Positions 43,217 to 46,948 of a stretch of 46,948 bases of DNA are shown here, piece by piece. The stretch covers positions 1-46,948 of the forward strand of contig CAMCCC010000017.1 in assembly GCA_945873205.1 (NCBI GenBank), given 5' to 3'. The stretch is from an uncultured bacterium (GTDB taxonomy: Bacteria; Bacillota; Clostridia; Oscillospirales; Oscillospiraceae). The translations under genes were made by a program, and so were the position numbers. Numbering within the stretch: position 1 is the first letter of the stretch; each line of letters opens with the position of its first letter. A model generated the notes under the pieces. It did not search any database and was not told the origin of the DNA. It was given only the letters and a program-made list of their open reading frames with translations.

Positions 43217-43624
43217 TCAAATATCAATGTTAATGGTGTTCAGGCCGTTTTTATCAAATTCGGCCAGGTATTCCTCCATGCGGTCCTGCAGCTCGGTGAA
43301 ATCCTCCGGGTCCGTGGTCTCCAGGCCCAGGTCCCGGCGGGCCAGCTCCTCCGCCAGAATGTTGTAGAACACCGCATCCTCATAATCGGCGATGGCCTCG
43401 TGGATGCCGCCCTCCTCATAGGCCCGGGAGGGGAAGATATGGCCCTGCCAGCTTTCCACCAGGGCGCGCATCCCATGGCTGGGGCAGAGGGCAAACAGCT
43501 TCTCCTGCAGCAGGTCATAGTCCTCGAAGCGGTCGTCCCCACGGGTGGAATTCAAAATCCAGTTGCCGATATAGATCATGTCAAGCAAGCGCCTGAACTC
43601 TCTCTCGCTGAGCTCAATATTCAT
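43217..43624 (-). CDS. Conserved small acidic protein of unknown function
   Basis: 135 residues from ATG 43624 (GAAGGAGGCG upstream), starting MNIELSEREFRRLLDMIYIG. Acidic and mainly helical, without a signal, membrane helix or cysteine motif. Segments NWILNSTRGDDRFEDYDLLQ and DAVFYNILAEELARRDLG are conserved-looking, but I cannot name the family. It is co-transcribed with greA (15-base gap). No function assigned. Confidence 0.8.
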   Translation of the reverse strand: MNIELSEREFRRLLDMIYIGNWILNSTRGDDRFEDYDLLQEKLFALCPSHGMRALVESWQGHIFPSRAYEEGGIHEAIADYEDAVFYNILAEELARRDLGLETTDPEDFTELQDRMEEYLAEFDKNGLNTINIDI

Positions 43625-43655
43625 TCCGTCGCCTCCTTCAGATGAACAGTTACTT

Positions 43656-43683
43656 ATTATACTCTTATTATAGCAAAGAACAA
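43656..43683 (-). promoter_or_regulatory. Probable promoter of the unknown gene and greA
   Basis: Minus strand TTGTTC (43683-43678), 16 bases, TATAAT (43661-43656). A second TATAAT sits just upstream (43672-43667). Confidence 0.6.
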
Positions 43684-43726
43684 GGTGTAATGCTAACAAA
43701 AATACGGTTGAAAACGGAAATTATCC

Positions 43727-43755
43727 TTGTATTAAGCGGCGCTTTGCGGTATATT
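43727..43755 (+). promoter_or_regulatory. Promoter of murI
   Basis: TTGTAT (43727-43732), 17 bases, TATATT (43750-43755). Confidence 0.65.
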
Positions 43756-43756
43756 A

Positions 43757-43770
43757 AAGTGTCGACACTT
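43757..43770 (+). promoter_or_regulatory. Perfect palindrome at the murI start site
   Basis: AAGTGTCGACACTT, a 14-base perfect palindrome covering the expected transcription start, two bases after the -10 box and 15 bases before the ATG. Its position fits a repressor operator. No cognate regulator is recognised. Confidence 0.5.
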
Positions 43771-43785
43771 GAATGGAGAGCATCA

Positions 43786-44583
43786 ATGGATAACAGACCG
43801 ATTGGAATTTTTGATTCCGGCCTGGGCGGACTCACGGCGGTCATGGCCCTGAGGCGGCTCATGCCGGAGGAAAATATCGTTTATTTTGCCGACAGTGCCC
43901 GGGTTCCCTACGGGGAGAAAAGCCGGGAGGAGCTGCTGGTCATGGCCCGGCAGGATCTGGACCTGCTAGCCTCCTTCTCCGCCAAGGCCATCATCGCCGC
44001 CTGCGGCACCGTGTCCAGCAATGCGGCCCACATTCTGGAGGGCTATCCCCTGCCGGTCTGCGGCGTACTGAAGCCGGGCATCGAAGCCATGGCCCGGGTT
44101 CCGGGCACGGCCCCTCTGGGTATCATCGCCACAGCGGCCAGCATCCGGGCCGGTGCCTTCCGCCGGGCCCTGGCGGAAAAGGCCCCCGACCGGGAGATCA
44201 TCGATCTGCCCTGCCCGGACTTTGTCCCCCTGATTGAAAGCGGGCATACCAGCCCCCGGGACCCGGCCCTGCGCCGGGCCGTGGAGGAAGCGCTGGCCCC
44301 GGTAAAGGCTGCGGGGGTGGGAGCGCTGCTGCTGGGCTGCACCCATTACGGCATCATCGCCGATACCATCCGGGGCTATCTGGGCCCGGAGGTGGCGCTG
44401 GTCAGCGCCTCGGACTGCGTAGCGGAAAAGACCTGTCAGAAGCTGAAAGACCTGGGCCTCACCGGCGGCAGCGGGGAGACCCGGTATTACACCAGCGGCG
44501 ACGCCGCCGCCTTCTCTGCCGCGGCCTCGGCCCTGCTGGGGCAGGAAATTCAGGCGGAGCATCTGCCGCCCATGGAAATTTAA
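43786..44583 (+). CDS. murI: Glutamate racemase
   Basis: Makes D-glutamate for peptidoglycan. 265 residues from ATG 43786 (GGAGAG upstream; the frame to 43642 overlaps the promoter and lacks homology). Motifs: IGIFDSGLGGLTAV at the N-terminus, YFADSARVPYGEK, the first catalytic cysteine C73 (AACGTVSSNAA) and the second C185 (LLGCTHYG). The usual ACNT reads ACGT here, replacing the asparagine next to C73, a noticeable variation in an otherwise standard enzyme. The downstream genes DUF1934 and argS likely share its transcript. Confidence 0.94.
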   Translation: MDNRPIGIFDSGLGGLTAVMALRRLMPEENIVYFADSARVPYGEKSREELLVMARQDLDLLASFSAKAIIAACGTVSSNAAHILEGYPLPVCGVLKPGIEAMARVPGTAPLGIIATAASIRAGAFRRALAEKAPDREIIDLPCPDFVPLIESGHTSPRDPALRRAVEEALAPVKAAGVGALLLGCTHYGIIADTIRGYLGPEVALVSASDCVAEKTCQKLKDLGLTGGSGETRYYTSGDAAAFSAAASALLGQEIQAEHLPPMEI

Positions 44584-44605
44584 GAAATAAGGAAGAATAC
44601 ACGCA

Positions 44606-45055
44606 ATGATGAAAGATGTGGTCATATCCATCCGGGCCACCCAGGCCTGCGGCATGGATGACGAGGACCTGGTGGAATTCACCACCGACGGGCTGTACAC
44701 CTTTGACGGTGAGGTGGGCTGCCTGACCTATATGGAGACGGAAGTCACCGGCCTGGAGGGCACCCGCACCAGCGTCATGGTGATGCCGGACCAGGTGGTA
44801 GTAGACCGGGACGGCCTGATCACCAGCCGGATGAGTTTCAAGGAGGGGGAGCGCAGCTCCTTCCTCTATGACACGCCCTATGGTTCCGCCACCATGAACA
44901 TCAACACCCGGCGCATCCACCGCCAGGTGGGCGAGCACGGCGGCAATGTGGAGATCGATTATGTGGTGGATATGGAACACGCCGTGGTCACCCGCAACAA
45001 GTTCCAACTGAATATTACAGAACAAAACATGACAGGAGAGCAGTGCCATGCCTAA
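44606..45055 (+). CDS. DUF1934 (YwiB-like) beta-barrel protein
   Basis: 149 residues (ATG-ATG start; GGAAG about ten bases upstream). Small calycin-like beta barrel of the DUF1934 family: MMKDVVISIRATQACGMDDE, then VEFTTDGLYTF and SSFLYDTPYGSATMNINTRRI. The biochemical role is unknown. The gene is typically found just before argS, as here (it overlaps argS by eight bases), including ywiB in B. subtilis. Confidence 0.88.
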   Translation: MMKDVVISIRATQACGMDDEDLVEFTTDGLYTFDGEVGCLTYMETEVTGLEGTRTSVMVMPDQVVVDRDGLITSRMSFKEGERSSFLYDTPYGSATMNINTRRIHRQVGEHGGNVEIDYVVDMEHAVVTRNKFQLNITEQNMTGEQCHA

Positions 45056-46787
45056 CATGATACAAAACGCCAAAGACAGCATCAGCCAGATTTTGAACGC
45101 CGCCTACCAGAAGGCCGCCGAAAAAGGAGAACTTCCCACCGGCGCCGCCCTCAGCGGTACCGTGGAAATCCCCAAGGACAGCGCCAACGGCGACTTTGCC
45201 GCCAACCATGCCATGGCCGGGGCCAAGGCCCTGCACATGGCCCCCCGGAAGATTGCCGAAGCCCTGATCGCCAACGCCGATCTGGCCGATAGCTGGTTTG
45301 CCTCCGTGGAGGTGGCCGGCCCCGGCTTCATCAACTTCCGTCTGGCGGACAGGTGGTATGCCGACGTGCTGCAGGCCGTCACCCAGGAGGGCGCCGACTA
45401 TGGCCGCAGCGATATCGGCCACGGCCAGAAGGTGATGGTGGAATTCGTCTCCGCCAACCCCACCGGCCCCATGCATATGGGCAACGCCCGTGGCGGCGTG
45501 CTGGGGGACGCTCTGGCCAGCGTGCTGGATCGGGCCGGCTATCAGGTCTGGCGGGAGTTCTATGTAAACGACGCCGGCAACCAGATCGAGAAGTTCGCCA
45601 ACTCCATCGACGCCCGCTACCAGCAGCTTCTGCTGGGGGAGGATCAGGTGGCCTTCCCGGAGGACGGCTATCATGGGGACGACATCAAGGACCTGGCCAA
45701 GCTGTTCTATGAAGCCAATGGGGACAAGTACCTCACCATCCCCGTGGCGGAGCGGCACCAGGCCATGGCGGAATTTGGCCTGCAGCGGAACATCCCTAAA
45801 ATGCAGGAGGATCTGCGCCGCTACGGCATTGAGTACGACCAGTGGTTCTTTGAATCCGAGCTGCACGAGAGCGGCTATGTGGCCGAATCCGTCCAGAAGC
45901 TGACGGACCGGGGCTACACCTATGAGAAGGACGGGGCTCTCTGGCTCAAGACCTCCCAGATCCTTGCCGAGCAGCTGCTGAAAGCCGGCAAGAAGCAGGA
46001 GGAGATCGACAAGCTGGAGCTGAAGGACGACGTGCTGCGCCGGGCCAACGGCTTTTACACCTACTTTGCTGCCGACATCGCCTATCATCGCAACAAGCTG
46101 GAGAAGCGTGGCTTTGACAAGGCCATCAACGTCTGGGGCGCCGATCATCACGGTCATGTGGCCCGGCTGAAGGGCGCCATGGACGCCCTGGGCCTGGACG
46201 GGGAGCACCGGCTGGACATCGTGCTGATGCAGCTGGTGAAGCTGACCCGCAACGGAGAGGTGGTGCGTATGTCCAAGCGCACCGGCAAGGCCATCTCCCT
46301 TACCGACCTGCTGGATGAGATCCCGGTGGATGCCGCCCGGTACTTCTTCAACTCCCGGCCCGAGTCCCCGGTGGAATTTGACCTGGAGCTGGCCATCCGC
46401 CAGGACAGCGAGAACCCGGTGTACTACGTTCAGTACGCCCACGCCCGCATCTGCACCCTGCTGTCCGCCCTGGCCGCCGAGGGGCACACCGTCCCCGCCA
46501 GTGCCGACGCTTCCCTGCTCTCCACGGCGGAGGAGAAGGAGCTGATCAAGCAGCTGGCCGCCCTGCCGGAGGAGATTCGCCTGGCCGCCCGGGACTATGA
46601 CCCCAGCCGCATCAACCGCTACGTCACGGAGCTGGCCGCCCGCTTCCACCGCTTCTACACCGTCTGCCGCATCAAGGGCGCGGAAAGCGATGTGCAGGCC
46701 GCCCGCCTGCTGCTGGCCGACTGTGTCCGCCGGGTCATCGCCGTGTCCCTGGGCATCATCGGCGTCACCGCCCCGGAGAAGATGTAA
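45048..46787 (+). CDS. argS: Arginyl-tRNA synthetase
   Basis: Class I synthetase that charges tRNA-Arg. 579 residues: N-terminal Add-1 domain (about 1-110), VEFVSANPTGPMHMGNARGG carrying the HIGH-type motif (HMGN), the Rossmann core, VVRMSKRTGKAISLTDLL with the KMSKS-type signature (MSKR), and a C-terminal DALR anticodon-binding domain (YVQYAHARICTLL onward). The full length is present, with an SD (AGGAG) inside the end of the DUF1934 gene, so translation is coupled. Confidence 0.97.
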   Translation: MPNMIQNAKDSISQILNAAYQKAAEKGELPTGAALSGTVEIPKDSANGDFAANHAMAGAKALHMAPRKIAEALIANADLADSWFASVEVAGPGFINFRLADRWYADVLQAVTQEGADYGRSDIGHGQKVMVEFVSANPTGPMHMGNARGGVLGDALASVLDRAGYQVWREFYVNDAGNQIEKFANSIDARYQQLLLGEDQVAFPEDGYHGDDIKDLAKLFYEANGDKYLTIPVAERHQAMAEFGLQRNIPKMQEDLRRYGIEYDQWFFESELHESGYVAESVQKLTDRGYTYEKDGALWLKTSQILAEQLLKAGKKQEEIDKLELKDDVLRRANGFYTYFAADIAYHRNKLEKRGFDKAINVWGADHHGHVARLKGAMDALGLDGEHRLDIVLMQLVKLTRNGEVVRMSKRTGKAISLTDLLDEIPVDAARYFFNSRPESPVEFDLELAIRQDSENPVYYVQYAHARICTLLSALAAEGHTVPASADASLLSTAEEKELIKQLAALPEEIRLAARDYDPSRINRYVTELAARFHRFYTVCRIKGAESDVQAARLLLADCVRRVIAVSLGIIGVTAPEKM

Positions 46788-46830
46788 ACGGAAACCGTTT
46801 TAAGATGTAAACAAAACCATTTTATACTAC

Positions 46831-46872
46831 ACAACAAAAAGCTGACTGGTCATCCAGTCAGCTTTTTGTTGT
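46831..46872 (+). terminator. Terminator after argS
   Basis: Perfect 19-pair hairpin ACAACAAAAAGCTGACTGG/CCAGTCAGCTTTTTGTTGT with loop TCAT. The remaining bases to 46948 hold no supported gene. Confidence 0.92.
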
Positions 46873-46948
46873 ATGGCGTTGTATCATTCCCATTCGTTGT
46901 TGGGCATCATATTTAACGGATTTTGCTTCATAAATTTGATACCTCATT

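Noticed and set aside
46874-46948. Short minus-strand frames entering from the right edge
   Set aside because: Two competing frames are open for only part of the 75 bases, with no motif to choose between them; too little sequence to call a gene.

Overview
The window is a 47-kb stretch of chromosome from an anaerobic, GC-rich (about 60 percent by eye) member of the Firmicutes, most likely an Oscillospiraceae-like gut Clostridium. The evidence is a bacterial V-type (Na+) ATPase operon, oxygen-sensitive class III ribonucleotide reductase, a 2[4Fe-4S] clostridial ferredoxin, AbrB, RicT and RNase Y, strong SD-led genes with frequent GTG/TTG starts, and dispersed palindromic repeats resembling those I recall from Oscillospiraceae genomes. 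It looks like core chromosome rather than a prophage or plasmid: no integrase, transposase or phage structural gene is visible. The genus is inference.

Layout. 1-7.4 kb (minus strand): V-type ATPase operon in the order ntpF-I-K-E-C-G-A-B (B runs off the left edge), with a textbook promoter and a strongly structured leader RNA. 7.6-9.7 kb (minus): holB-ricT. 9.9-12.4 kb (plus): a secreted/membrane-anchored surface protein, then two tandem paralogous membrane proteins whose 3' halves look gene-converted. 12.4-16.8 kb: a palindromic repeat element, then rny (RNase Y) and a short ClpC-like unfoldase (minus). 17.0-20.8 kb: ferredoxin, a TrmN6-like methyltransferase, abrB (minus), an S24/LexA-like regulator, and pyrB-pyrI. 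20.8-24.9 kb (minus): nrdG-nrdD, where NrdD carries a fused redoxin domain, followed by trxB. 25.2-29.4 kb: a CPA2 cation antiporter (minus), an sdpR-sdpI autorepressor/immunity pair (plus), and an NhaC-family transporter under a lysine riboswitch (minus). 29.5-31.1 kb: YwaF-like and VanZ-like membrane proteins and tRNA-Ser(GGA). 31.2-36.7 kb: a second copy of the palindromic repeat, a DapB-fold dehydrogenase behind a promoter with 19-bp spacing and an adjacent MerR regulator, lrgA-lrgB, nagA, and a zinc-ribbon/Ig membrane protein. 37.0-42.4 kb: a P-loop NTPase fused to a CYTH domain and a 1341-residue secreted beta-helix/Ig protein. 42.4-46.9 kb: an unusually hairpin-rich spacer, greA with a small unknown partner, murI, a DUF1934 protein and argS.

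How the parts fit. Several genes concern Na+/H+ and amino-acid economy: a V-ATPase whose rotor ring keeps Na+ ligands, a CPA2 antiporter and a lysine-repressed NhaC-type carrier. RNA turnover is represented by RNase Y and its specificity factor RicT. The nrdG-nrdD-trxB group looks like one redox unit in which thioredoxin reductase could feed a redoxin built into NrdD. The most interesting leads are the ATPase leader RNA (a candidate Na+-responsive element), the NrdD-redoxin/TrxB arrangement, the 19-bp MerR-type promoter, the NTPase-CYTH fusion, the hairpin cluster at 42.5-42.7 kb, and the M-domain-less ClpC. No clearly new defence or mobile system is visible.
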